Below are positions 8,686-17,085 of a stretch of DNA of 64,000 bases, piece by piece. The first letter of the stretch is position 1. The number at the start of each line of letters is the position of its first letter. Source of the DNA: JAPLUA01 sp964625855. Its GTDB lineage: Bacteria; Verrucomicrobiota; Verrucomicrobiia; Limisphaerales; UBA8199. Under the pieces are notes generated by a model. That model searched no databases. It was not told the DNA's origin and worked only from the letters and a program-made list of their open reading frames with translations. The stretch lies in NCBI GenBank assembly GCA_964625855.1, contig CAZVFC010000043.1:1-64000 (forward strand). Direction: 5' to 3'. The translations under genes and the position numbers were made by a program.

Positions 8686-11600
8686 ATGTCGCACGCGGAA
8701 TTTGTCCACCTTCACCTGCACACGGAGTATTCGTTGCTGGATGGGGCCTGCCGGCTCGACCGGTTGATGGACAAGGCGAAGGAGTTTAGGTTTCCGGCAC
8801 TGGCGATCACGGACCACGGAGTGCTCTACGGCGCGATTGATTTCTACGAGGCGGCGAGCAAGAGCGGAATCAAGCCGATTATCGGCTGTGAGGTGTATGT
8901 GGCGCCCGGCAGCCGGACCGAGCGGAAGACGAGCACCGGTGGCCGGGATGCGTATCATCACCTGGTTCTGCTGGCCAAGGATGAAGCGGGCTACAAGAAC
9001 CTGATCCAGCTCACCACCAAGGCCCACCTGGAGGGGTATTACTACAAGCCACGCATTGACAAGGAACTGCTGGCGGAGCACAAGGACGGGCTGATCGCGC
9101 TCTCCGGCTGCCTGGCGAGCGAAATTCCGGAGTGGATTCAAAAAGACCAGTTGCCGCGAGCGCGCGCGGCGATTGACTGGTTCAAGCAGACGCTTGGCGC
9201 CGATAACTTCTACCTCGAACTGCAAAACCATGGTTTGCCCGAGCAGGCGAAGGTCAACCGGCACTTGATTCCGTGGGCCAAAGAGTTCGGGCTGAAGCTC
9301 GTCGCGACCAACGACGTGCATTACATCGAGAAAAGCCATTCGCACGCGCACGATTGCCTCATCTGCATCGGCACGCAGACCCAATTGTCCGATACGAAGC
9401 GGATGAAGTACACCGAAGGGCAGTTCTATCTTCGGTCGGCCCAGGAGATGCAGGCGCTCTTTGCCGAAGTCCCCGAGGCGGTGCCGAACACGCTGGAAGT
9501 AGCCGAGAGATGCAACCTGGAGATCGAGTTTGGCAAACTGCATTACCCGGTCTTCCATCCGCCCGAGCACTTCACGCGGGAAGGTTATTTGCGGCAATTG
9601 CTGGCCGAAGGTTTGCGTAAACGCTACGGCATACACGCGCGGGCGGAAGGGCATGAGTTCCTTATCGAGCGCGTCGAGGACCCGCGGCGGCTGCCGACGT
9701 ATCGGGCAGTCCACAGTCCACAGTCCACAGTCCACAGTCCACAGTCCGGAGTCCACAGTCCAGAGTTCAGAGTCCGCAGTCCCGAAGATCAGTCACCCGG
9801 CGAAGATCACGCGTCACGCGCCACGCAGCCCGCGCCGGGCAGTGGCTCCGAGCCGGCGGTGGCTGCCGCGGTCAAAGGCGTCATAGACCGCCTGCAACTC
9901 GAACTCAAGGTCATCGAGAAGACCGGGTTCCTCAGCTACTTTCTGATCGTCGGGGATTTCGTCCGCTACGGCCACCAGCAGGGCATTGCCTGCGTGGCGC
10001 GCGGCTCCGCGGCCGGCTCCATCGTGACGTACCTGCTGGAGATCTCCAACGTGGACCCGATCCGCTACGGGCTGCTCTTCGAGCGCTTTCTCAACCCGGA
10101 ACGGGTCAACCCGCCGGACATTGACATTGACTTCGCGGATGACCGGCGAGCGGATGTGATCGAGTATGTCCGGCAGAAGTACGGGCGGGATGCCGTCGCG
10201 CAGATCATCACCTTCGGCACGATGGGCGCCAAGTCCGTGGTGCGCGATGTCGGGCGCGTGATGGGGCTGAACTATGGCGACTGCGACCGGCTGGCGAAGA
10301 TGATCCCGTTTGACCTGAAGATGACGCTGGAAAAGGCGCTGAAGCAATCCCCCGAGCTCAAGCAGGCCTACGAGAACGAGGAAGTCACGCGGGAACTGAT
10401 TGACACCGCCTTCATTCTGGAAGACCTGACGCGCAACGCATCGGTGCATGCGGCGGGGGTGGTTATCGGCGACCAGCCGTTGGTGAACCTGCTGCCGCTG
10501 AAACAGGACGAGGATGGCGCCACGGTCACCCAGTACGCGATGGGGCCGGTCGGAAACCTTGGGCTGCTCAAGATGGACTTCCTCGGGCTCAAGACCCTTA
10601 CGGTCATTCGCAACACCTGCGAGATGATCCGGCAAACCCACGGGATTGACGTGCCGATTGACAACCTCCCGCTGGACGACGCAAAGACTTACGATCTGTT
10701 GAACAAGGCCAATACGCTGGGAGTATTCCAGCTTGAATCCAGCGGGATGCGCGACTTGTGCCGCAAGTTCCAAATCAGTTCGGTCGAACACATCACGGCC
10801 TTGATCGCGCTCTACCGGCCGGGGCCGATGGAGCTGATCCCGGAATTCATCGGCCGCCGCCACGGCGAGGTGAAGATCGAATACGAGCATGAGCTGCTCG
10901 AGCCGATCTGCGGCGAAACCTACGGCGTCATGGTGTACCAGGAGCAGGTGATGCAGGCCGCCCAGGTGCTGGCGGGTTACACGCTCGGCGGCGCGGATTT
11001 GCTGCGGCGTGCGATGGGGAAGAAGAAGCTCGAGGAAATGGCCAAACAGCGCGACATCTTCGTCAAAGGCTGCGCCAGGGTGAATAACATTCCCGCAGCC
11101 AAAGCAAACCAGATCTTCGACTTGCTGGAAAAGTTCGCTGGCTACGGTTTCAACAAGTCGCACGCCGCGGCCTACGCGATCGTGGCGTATCAGACGGCCT
11201 ACCTGAAAGCGAATTACCCGGTCGAGTTCTTTTGCGCCATGATGACCAATGACATGGCAGACACAGAAAAGCTCAGCCAATACATCAACGAAGCGCGCGC
11301 GATGGGCATTGAAGTGCGGCCGCCGAACGTGAATGAGAGCCAGGTGCATTTCGCGCCAGCGCAAAGTAGGACAGGCGTCCCGCCTGTCCACTTTTCGGTC
11401 TCGAGCGCCAGGCAGGACCGGCCGGACGCCCGTCCTACGTTGGCCATCCGCTTCGGGCTGGCCGCGATCAAGGGCGTTGGCGAGATTGCAGTGGAAGCTG
11501 TGTTGAAGGGCCGCGCGGAAGGCGGCAGTTTCCGCTCGCTGGCCGATCTGTGCGAACGCGTGGATGGCCGCACGGTAAACCGCAAGGTGCTGGAGGCTCT

Positions 11601-12498
11601 GATCAAGTGCGGCGCCTGCGATTGCCTGGGCCAGACGCGGGCGACGCTCTTCGCGCAAATTGACCGGACGCTGGCGCGCGCGGCCAGCGTCATCGCCGAC
11701 CGGGAATGCGGGCAAGCCTCGCTTTTCGGCGTTTTGGAAGAGCGCACCGCGCAGCCGACCGAGTCCATGGCCAGCGTGGCGGAATGGCCGGAGCACAAGT
11801 TGCTGGCGCACGAGAAGGAACTGCTCGGGTTCTACGTGACGGGCCACCCGCTGACGCCATACGCACCGATACTGGAGAAATACGCCCTGGCCAACACCGC
11901 GACGCTCGCGCAGTTGGCCCCGCGCAGTCTCACGCGTATTGGCGGGCTGATCGCAGCGGTGCAGAATGGTGTGTCCAAGAAGAGCGGCAAGCCCTACTCG
12001 CTGGCCACGCTGGAGGACCTCGAGGGATCGGTGCAGTTGCTTTGCCTGAACGAGAACTACGACAAGTATCGCGACTTGCTGGTGCCGGGCAAAGCCATTC
12101 TGGTCGTCGGCGAAGTCAACGCGGGCGATGACCGGCCCAAGATCTTCCCCCAGGAGATCATGCCGCTGGAGGACGCGCCGGCGCGGTTCACCAAGCAGGT
12201 CCACCTCCGGCTGCACACGGCGCACCTGAAGCCCGAACAGCTCGACTCAGTCCACCAACTGGTTGCGGCGCATCCCGGCAAATGCCCGTTGTTCCTCTGC
12301 TTCGTGCGGCCTGCGGGGCAGGTCATCTTTCTGGAAGCGCACGACCAGTTTTGCGTCGCGCCCTCGCGTGAGCTGCAGCAGGCGGCCGACGACCAGTTTG
12401 GCGCGGAAACCTACTACGCGAAGGTGGACACGAGCCTGCCGGAGCGCGCGCCGCGCCGGTGGGAGCGGCGCGCGGAGGGAAACGGCGCGGAGGGATAG
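8686..12498 (+). CDS. dnaE: DNA polymerase III subunit alpha
   Basis: 1270 residues, slightly long for DnaE. The PHP domain opens FVHLHLHTEYSLLDG. Palm catalytic aspartates are in PDIDIDFADDRR (D478, D480) and KMDFLGLKTL (D631). Helix-hairpin-helix region GYGFNKSHAAAYA lies near 825, and the OB-fold spans about 1085-1150 (TRIGGLIAAVQNGVSKKSGK). Two foreign in-frame segments explain the extra length: a heptamer-repeat peptide at about 343-375 (VHSPQST repeated) between PHP and palm, and a palindrome-derived peptide at about 894-919 (RTGVPPV ... RPDARPTL). Both fall at loops. It is the replicative polymerase catalytic subunit, so both inserts must be tolerated. Confidence 0.95.
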   Translation: MSHAEFVHLHLHTEYSLLDGACRLDRLMDKAKEFRFPALAITDHGVLYGAIDFYEAASKSGIKPIIGCEVYVAPGSRTERKTSTGGRDAYHHLVLLAKDEAGYKNLIQLTTKAHLEGYYYKPRIDKELLAEHKDGLIALSGCLASEIPEWIQKDQLPRARAAIDWFKQTLGADNFYLELQNHGLPEQAKVNRHLIPWAKEFGLKLVATNDVHYIEKSHSHAHDCLICIGTQTQLSDTKRMKYTEGQFYLRSAQEMQALFAEVPEAVPNTLEVAERCNLEIEFGKLHYPVFHPPEHFTREGYLRQLLAEGLRKRYGIHARAEGHEFLIERVEDPRRLPTYRAVHSPQSTVHSPQSGVHSPEFRVRSPEDQSPGEDHASRATQPAPGSGSEPAVAAAVKGVIDRLQLELKVIEKTGFLSYFLIVGDFVRYGHQQGIACVARGSAAGSIVTYLLEISNVDPIRYGLLFERFLNPERVNPPDIDIDFADDRRADVIEYVRQKYGRDAVAQIITFGTMGAKSVVRDVGRVMGLNYGDCDRLAKMIPFDLKMTLEKALKQSPELKQAYENEEVTRELIDTAFILEDLTRNASVHAAGVVIGDQPLVNLLPLKQDEDGATVTQYAMGPVGNLGLLKMDFLGLKTLTVIRNTCEMIRQTHGIDVPIDNLPLDDAKTYDLLNKANTLGVFQLESSGMRDLCRKFQISSVEHITALIALYRPGPMELIPEFIGRRHGEVKIEYEHELLEPICGETYGVMVYQEQVMQAAQVLAGYTLGGADLLRRAMGKKKLEEMAKQRDIFVKGCARVNNIPAAKANQIFDLLEKFAGYGFNKSHAAAYAIVAYQTAYLKANYPVEFFCAMMTNDMADTEKLSQYINEARAMGIEVRPPNVNESQVHFAPAQSRTGVPPVHFSVSSARQDRPDARPTLAIRFGLAAIKGVGEIAVEAVLKGRAEGGSFRSLADLCERVDGRTVNRKVLEALIKCGACDCLGQTRATLFAQIDRTLARAASVIADRECGQASLFGVLEERTAQPTESMASVAEWPEHKLLAHEKELLGFYVTGHPLTPYAPILEKYALANTATLAQLAPRSLTRIGGLIAAVQNGVSKKSGKPYSLATLEDLEGSVQLLCLNENYDKYRDLLVPGKAILVVGEVNAGDDRPKIFPQEIMPLEDAPARFTKQVHLRLHTAHLKPEQLDSVHQLVAAHPGKCPLFLCFVRPAGQVIFLEAHDQFCVAPSRELQQAADDQFGAETYYAKVDTSLPERAPRRWERRAEGNGAEG
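9712..9780 (+). repeat. 7-bp repeat array inside dnaE
   Basis: Degenerate tandem heptamer CAGTCCA, about ten units, drifting to CAGTCCG and AGTTCAG. Three heptamers make 21 nt, so it encodes a 7-residue repeat (VHSPQST, VHSPQSG, VHSPEFR, VRSPEDQ). The array keeps the dnaE frame open and lies between the PHP and polymerase domains. Confidence 0.9.
11366..11438 (+). repeat. Palindromic dispersed repeat inside dnaE
   Basis: GTAGGACAGGCGTCCCGCCTG at the left and GGACGCCCGTCCTAC at the right form an imperfect inverted repeat, with the left arm itself a hairpin (GACAGGCG/CGCCTGTC). It is read in frame as RTGVPPV...RPDARPTL between HFAPAQ and AIRFGLAAIKGVG, which are normally adjacent in DnaE proteins. 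Confidence 0.85.
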
Positions 12499-12574
12499 GG
12501 AAGCGTTCTTCTTCGCCCCGCTCCGCCTCGGGGCGGGTCTGCGAATCAGCGGGGTCTGTCTCAACGGAGCGGCA

Positions 12575-14575
12575 TCAGGCCGGCTCCCGGGTGCTCTCTC
12601 GGGCTTCAGGACTGCTTGGGTCCGATTGCTCGGTCGGTACGGTCCAGACAACCTCGATCGGGTCGGTGCTGGCCAGCGCTTCCTTGACGCTCATGATCAC
12701 GGCGCCCTGCTGGCGGAGCCCAGTCAGCACCGAAGCGACAGTCACCTCCTGAACACCGAATTGAGCGCGGTAGTTGTCGCTCAGGATGAACACCAGGCGC
12801 CCTTGCGCGTCCAGCCCAACGGCGATCAAGTTCACCCGAATGCCTTCGAGCGCTGATTCCCGGGGACCGAGGAAGGCAACGCCGTTATAGAAACGCGCCA
12901 TGTGTCCCGCGTTCAAGTAGCCCAGGCTGCCCTTCTCCGTGATGAATACCCCCTTGAACGCCGGGTCGGCGATGTCCTCCGATTCACCCAGCCTGATGAA
13001 CCAACATTCGCACGGGCCGAACTTGCCTTCGTCCGAATTGCCGAACCGCTCGGCCATCCTGGTATAGACCAGGACCGAAAACCACTCCTGTGGCAGCGCC
13101 GGCTGGGCCAGGATGTCTTTCAGCCACAAATTGGGCAACGGCCGGGCCGGCTCGACCGGCTTGACCGGGGGGGCGGTTGCCGCGGGTTTCGGCGCATACT
13201 CGCGAGGACGAGGCGGCGGCGAGGGTTCAGCGCGCCCGGGAGCAGGCTCCGCAGGCGCTTTCTCGACAGGGGCCGGCGCCGGGAGAACCGGCCGGGCCTG
13301 AACCTGGGCCACCGGGCCAGGGGTGGCGGGCTTTGGCGGCGTTGTACCCGCAGGAGGGCGAGGCGGCGTCGCCTGCGTATGCCGATGCACGGCCGGGTGA
13401 TTGAAGACCGCCGTCAATTCGGCCGCGCTGAGCCGCAGCAGGTTCAGCGGCTGACTCAACTGTATGCTCTTCTGCCGGCCTTCATCATCCGCGACATTGA
13501 CCGTGTTTTCCGGACTCCAGGGCAGGTATTGCTCCCCGCCGTCGGGTGTCTTCAGCTTGAAGACCAGGTTCGGGGGCAGGAGCTTGATGATGATTTCCTT
13601 GCGGAGCAGGCCGCAGTGGTCCGCATCCTGCAACAACTCCAGCGAATGTTCATTCAAATGGTGCCGGTGGTTGTCCGGCATGCCGCCGACCATAACCGGG
13701 AACTGGATGTCGAAGCCGGTCGGCGAAGCGGGATTCAGGAAAATCACCACTTGTTTGTCCCCTCCCACCGCGCCTTCCGGAACGTAGCGCTCGTTGAGGA
13801 CCTGCTCCAGCCGGGCGGCGTCGTTCCGGCCCTTTTCGAAGCTGAACAGTTCGCCGTCTAATTCGACCCAATCGTGCAAAGCGCCCGTGGCCAGAGCGCG
13901 CGGCTTGCGCATCAATCCCTGCTGGTGGAGGCTGGTGAGGCCGGAGATGTTCAATCCGACCGAAGCCAGCGTTTCCCTCCCCCGCTCGCAATGGATGTGC
14001 ACCTGCGTCCGCTTGTCCACCTCCACGCGGAAACGCAGCGGCTGCGACGCGGGCTGCTCGGAGGGATCCGGAACCGCCCCCGGGTGCGGCGCATGGACCT
14101 TCTTCCGCGCCAACTCGAGGGTCTCCCTTTCAAACTGCAGCCAGTCATTGAAAAGCCGCTCCAGCTTCAAGCATCCCGCCGGATCGTTGATCGCAACGGT
14201 TCCGCCGGTAATCTTGACGTGGTCCGCAGCGATCTCCAGGCCGGCGGGCTCGCCCGGGAGTCTGCCGCGAGCGGTCCATTTGTGGTGGTCGAGCTGCCCC
14301 CAGTTCTTCGTGGGCAGCAGTTGGATTGTCTCCGTGCCCAATGTGATTGTAAACACCTCCAGCTCCGCCGTCCGGCCGCCGGCGGCAGGAGACGCGAGGC
14401 ACTTGCCGATTCTGATCTCCGGCGTCCTGCCAGGTGTAAGCCCGCCCTGCGGCTGCGCTCCCGCCGGACGCGGCTGGGGCGGGTGGGCTGAATCCAGAAA
14501 TGGATAGATCTCCTGGCCTGGCCGGCCGGCGCGGCCCGGCTCGTTCTCCGCTGCGGGTGAATTTGGCCAGTTCAT
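12575..14575 (-). CDS. Large proline-rich protein of unknown function
   Basis: About 666 residues from ATG 14575 (MNWPNSPAAENEPG); the frame is open farther upstream to 14713, but that part is unconvincing. No signal peptide is seen. It has an N-terminal disordered Pro/Gly segment, a mixed alpha/beta region (KTPDGGEQYLPW, EKGRNDAARLEQVLNERY), a proline/alanine-rich linker at about 400-480 (AQVQARPVLPAPAPVEKAPA), and a C-terminal globular part (WFSVLVYTRMAERFGNSDEG...GHMARFYNGVAFLGPRESALEGIRVN). I do not recognise the family. It lies convergent to dnaE (76 bp between stops) and is followed by leuA on the same strand after a palindromic repeat, so it is probably not in the leu operon. Confidence 0.65.
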   Translation of the reverse strand: MNWPNSPAAENEPGRAGRPGQEIYPFLDSAHPPQPRPAGAQPQGGLTPGRTPEIRIGKCLASPAAGGRTAELEVFTITLGTETIQLLPTKNWGQLDHHKWTARGRLPGEPAGLEIAADHVKITGGTVAINDPAGCLKLERLFNDWLQFERETLELARKKVHAPHPGAVPDPSEQPASQPLRFRVEVDKRTQVHIHCERGRETLASVGLNISGLTSLHQQGLMRKPRALATGALHDWVELDGELFSFEKGRNDAARLEQVLNERYVPEGAVGGDKQVVIFLNPASPTGFDIQFPVMVGGMPDNHRHHLNEHSLELLQDADHCGLLRKEIIIKLLPPNLVFKLKTPDGGEQYLPWSPENTVNVADDEGRQKSIQLSQPLNLLRLSAAELTAVFNHPAVHRHTQATPPRPPAGTTPPKPATPGPVAQVQARPVLPAPAPVEKAPAEPAPGRAEPSPPPRPREYAPKPAATAPPVKPVEPARPLPNLWLKDILAQPALPQEWFSVLVYTRMAERFGNSDEGKFGPCECWFIRLGESEDIADPAFKGVFITEKGSLGYLNAGHMARFYNGVAFLGPRESALEGIRVNLIAVGLDAQGRLVFILSDNYRAQFGVQEVTVASVLTGLRQQGAVIMSVKEALASTDPIEVVWTVPTEQSDPSSPEARESTREPA

Positions 14576-14725
14576 GCTCACGGAGGTTCGGCGGAACACG
14601 CCGCTCGCCGAACACGCTTCTAATGTTAACCACTCCGACCCGCCTCTGCAAGCACTTTTCAGGAAGCTCGTTTCAGGCGGGCGTATCTTGATACCACCAC
14701 CGCTCTCGGCCATCGGGACATGGGC

Positions 14726-14833
14726 GGAGCGCGGCTGTCCTCAGCCGCAGCACGTGCGTAAGGGAGCGGCTCTCGGGACAACGGGGCAGGCATGCCTTGT
14801 CGGGGCCGCTGCGGCTGAGGTCAGCCGCGCTCC
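14726..14833. repeat. Long inverted repeat of dispersed-palindrome type
   Basis: GGAGCGCGGCTGTCCTCAGC (from 14726) is matched by GCTGAGGTCAGCCGCGCTCC (to 14833). Each arm is itself a short hairpin (GCGGCTG..CAGCCGC). It is the same family as 4150-4173 and 16880-16990. Confidence 0.8.
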
Positions 14834-14945
14834 GGTGGCGGTGTCGAAATGCGCTCGTTTCAGGCGGGGCGCCGTCGAGGCAACAACACACTCCGGCAGG
14901 GGCGCGCTCCGCCGCGCCCTTACCGGGGGAGGATTACGGCCCCGG

Positions 14946-16601
14946 TCATGACCGGTTCAGTGCGCTCAGCACGGCGCGCACTGAAGCCAGTTCGATATTC
15001 GTGTCCACGCCGGCCCCCCAGCGCATGTGCCCGTCGCTGTGCTTAATCTGAATGTAAGCGATGGCGGCCGCTTCCTCGCCGGCGCTTAGCGCGTGTTCGC
15101 TATAATGCGAGATCTCAAAGCGGGGCACACCCGCGGAGCTGAACCCGTGGACCAGCGCTGCCAACGGGCCATTGCCTTCCCCGGTAAGCTCCACCGGCTT
15201 GCCGTCCCGCAGCAGCCGCGCCCGGCACCGGACCTTGCCGTTGCGGCTCTCGGTCTCGAATCTCTGGAGCTTCCAAGGCGCGGTGCGTTCGATGTACTCG
15301 CGCCAGAACATCCCTTTGAGCTCGGCGCCGCTCACTTCGCGCGCGAGGCGGTCCACCTCCTCGTTGGCGATAGGGCCAAACTCGCGTTGCATTTCCTTGG
15401 GGAGATCGATGCCGTATTCGTTCTCCAGCAGGTAGGCGACGCCACCCTTGCCGGATTGGCTGTTGACGCGAATCACCTCGCGGTATTCGCGGCTGATATC
15501 AGTCGGATCAATGGTCAGATACGGCACATCCCAATGTTGCTCGCGACCAGTGCCCCATTCCGAGAGTCCCTTCTTGATCGCATCCTGGTGCGAGCCGCTG
15601 AACGCGGTGAAGACCAACTCGCCCGCATAAGGGTGGCGGGGCGGTATGGTCATGCCCGTGCAGCGCTCATAGACGTCGCAGATGGCGTTGAGGTCGGTGA
15701 ATTCGAGCTTCGGGTCAATGCCTTGCATGTAAAGGTTCAGCGCGACCGTCACAATGTCCAGGTTCCCCGTGCGCTCGCCGTTGCCGAAGAGGGTCCCTTC
15801 CACGCGGTCCGCCCCGGCGAGCAGGCCCAGCTCGGTCGCCGCCACGCCTGTCGAACGGTCGTTGTGTGTGTGCAGGCTGATGATGAGCGAGTCGCGGTTC
15901 TTGATATTGCGGCAGATCCACTCGACCTGGTCGGCATAGACGTTGGGCGTGGCCACCTCCACGGTGTCCGGCAGGTTCAGAATCATCTTGTGTTGCGGCG
16001 TAGGCTTCCACACCTCCATGACGGCCTCGACGACCTCCTTGGCGAACTCGACCTCGGTGGCACTGAAGCTCTCCGGCGAATACTGAAGCCGGACCTCGGT
16101 GCCCGCCAGGCGGGGCAGGCGCGCCTGAACCCATTTGGCGCCGCGCACGGCCACACGGACGATCTCTTCCTTGGACATGCCGAACACCACCCGGCGCTGC
16201 GCGGGAGACGTCGAGTTGTAGAGGTGGATGATGGCCTTCCGGGCGCCGACCAGCGACTCGAAAGTGCGCTCGATCAAATCCTCGCGCGCCTGCACCAAGA
16301 CCTGCAGCCAGACGTCATCGGGCACCCGGTGTTCCTCGATCAACCGGCGGTTGAAAGTGAACTCGGTATTCGACGCCGAGGGGAAGCCGACCTCGATCTC
16401 CTTGAACCCGCACTTTACCAGCGCCTGGAACAGCTCGAGTTTCTGACCGACGTTCATGGGAATGGCCAGGGCCTGGTTGCCATCCCGGAGGTCCACGCTG
16501 CACCACATCGGCGCGTGGGTCAGCGTGCGGCTCGGCCACTGGCGGTCGGGCAGGTGGACCGGCGGGAACGGACGATATTTGGCGGACGGTTCTTTGAGCA
16601 T
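14946..16601 (-). CDS. leuA: 2-isopropylmalate synthase
   Basis: 551 residues. It condenses acetyl-CoA with 2-oxoisovalerate, the first committed step to leucine. Visible motifs are the HMGL-type catalytic N-terminus (WCSVDLRDGNQAL), HTHNDRSTGVA (metal-binding His pair), GTLFGNGERTGN, and a C-terminal regulatory LeuA dimer domain (from about 430, GEGNGPLAALVHGF) that usually binds leucine. This is the long LeuA class (about 550-560 residues). A leader peptide and attenuator terminator lie 47-170 bp upstream, so expression should respond to leucyl-tRNA supply. leuB lies separately at 50774-51946. Confidence 0.95.
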   Translation of the reverse strand: MLKEPSAKYRPFPPVHLPDRQWPSRTLTHAPMWCSVDLRDGNQALAIPMNVGQKLELFQALVKCGFKEIEVGFPSASNTEFTFNRRLIEEHRVPDDVWLQVLVQAREDLIERTFESLVGARKAIIHLYNSTSPAQRRVVFGMSKEEIVRVAVRGAKWVQARLPRLAGTEVRLQYSPESFSATEVEFAKEVVEAVMEVWKPTPQHKMILNLPDTVEVATPNVYADQVEWICRNIKNRDSLIISLHTHNDRSTGVAATELGLLAGADRVEGTLFGNGERTGNLDIVTVALNLYMQGIDPKLEFTDLNAICDVYERCTGMTIPPRHPYAGELVFTAFSGSHQDAIKKGLSEWGTGREQHWDVPYLTIDPTDISREYREVIRVNSQSGKGGVAYLLENEYGIDLPKEMQREFGPIANEEVDRLAREVSGAELKGMFWREYIERTAPWKLQRFETESRNGKVRCRARLLRDGKPVELTGEGNGPLAALVHGFSSAGVPRFEISHYSEHALSAGEEAAAIAYIQIKHSDGHMRWGAGVDTNIELASVRAVLSALNRS

Positions 16602-16647
16602 GTTCGTTTCGCTTTCTAGTTAACACTGCCGGGCGGCCGGGGAAATG

Positions 16648-16680
16648 AAAAACCCCACCGCCGGCTGCGGCAGTGGGGTT
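16648..16680 (-). terminator. leuA attenuator terminator
   Basis: In the minus-strand RNA, AACCCCAC-TGCCG pairs with CGGCG-GTGGGGTT, a GC-rich stem of about 12 bp around a 4-nt loop, followed directly by TTTTT (complement of 16648-16652). It sits 47 nt before the leuA start and 20 nt after the leader-peptide stop. Its 5' arm (16667-16680) is complementary at 13 of 14 positions to a segment inside the leader peptide gene (16705-16718), giving a mutually exclusive antiterminator. Confidence 0.88.
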
Positions 16681-16700
16681 CAGTAAACTCTGGGGAAGGC

Positions 16701-16769
16701 CTACAACCCAACTGCCGCGCCGCACAGCAGCAGCGCGTTCGATAGCAGCAGGTTCAGTATGCCATTCAC
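16701..16769 (-). CDS. leuL: leu leader peptide (22 codons, 8 Leu)
   Basis: GTG start at 16769 and TAG at 16701-16703 give VNGILNLLLSNALLLCGAAV then GL. Eight of 22 codons are Leu, in two clusters (LNLLL and ALLL), mostly CTG. The peptide ends inside the antiterminator strand: codons for AAVGL (16705-16718) are the segment that can pair with the terminator's 5' arm. A ribosome that reaches the stop would cover this strand and let the terminator form; a ribosome stalled at the Leu codons would leave it free. It is too short for routine gene calling. Confidence 0.85.
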   Translation of the reverse strand: MNGILNLLLSNALLLCGAAVGL

Positions 16770-16775
16770 GCGGCC

Positions 16776-16804
16776 AATATATCCACCCCCGCCAATCCTG
16801 TCAA
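16776..16804 (-). promoter_or_regulatory. Sigma70-type promoter of the leu leader
   Basis: On the minus strand TTGACA (16799-16804), exactly 17 bp, then TATATT (16776-16781). The -10 box ends 6 nt before the GTG of the leader peptide, so the expected +1 is at or next to that GTG. The leader mRNA may therefore be leaderless. Confidence 0.8.
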
Positions 16805-16830
16805 CCGGTTTCTTTCGCCGGGTCTCCTCC

Positions 16831-16995
16831 CGCATCTTGTCAGTACCAACAACCCGGAGCGCCGACATTCCTGTCGGCTCCGTCGGGGCGGAGCGCGGCT
16901 GTCCCCAGCCGCAGCAGCACCGCCCGCGCAAGGCTGCCAAGGTGTTCTGAGGCTTGACCCCTTGCGGACGTGCTGCGGCTGGGGAGCGTCCCAAA
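16831..16995 (-). repeat. Dispersed palindromic repeats upstream of leuA
   Basis: 16831-16877 is the reverse complement of 4208-4254 (46 of 47 bases). It is followed by GCGGCTGTCCCCAGCCGCAG (from 16896) and its counterpart CTGCGGCTGGGGA (16974-16986). Together they make a long inverted structure between the leu promoter and the divergent GbsR-type gene. Confidence 0.8.
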
Positions 16996-17085
16996 AAAGG
17001 CGGCCGTTTTGTTCATTTGTTGTTGAACTAAGTCCGGCGTTCTGTCATAAAGGCGCCGGTTGCGTCTAGTGCTACTCATGACAAA

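Noticed and set aside
9814..12225. Long open frame antisense to dnaE (about 800 codons)
   Set aside because: A shadow of a GC-rich gene; its sequence has no protein-like motifs, while the sense strand is clearly DnaE.
12514..12535. CGCCCCG/CGGGGCG hairpin after dnaE as a terminator
   Set aside because: A 7-bp stem exists but no T-run follows on either strand; could be chance in GC-rich sequence.
15093..16619. Long open frame antisense to leuA (about 500 codons)
   Set aside because: Same reason: the antisense of a GC-rich coding region; LeuA motifs are on the minus strand.
17011..17028. GTTCA-N8-TGAAC as an operator of the GbsR-like regulator
   Set aside because: Short and imperfect; no second copy elsewhere in the window, so kept only as a remark.
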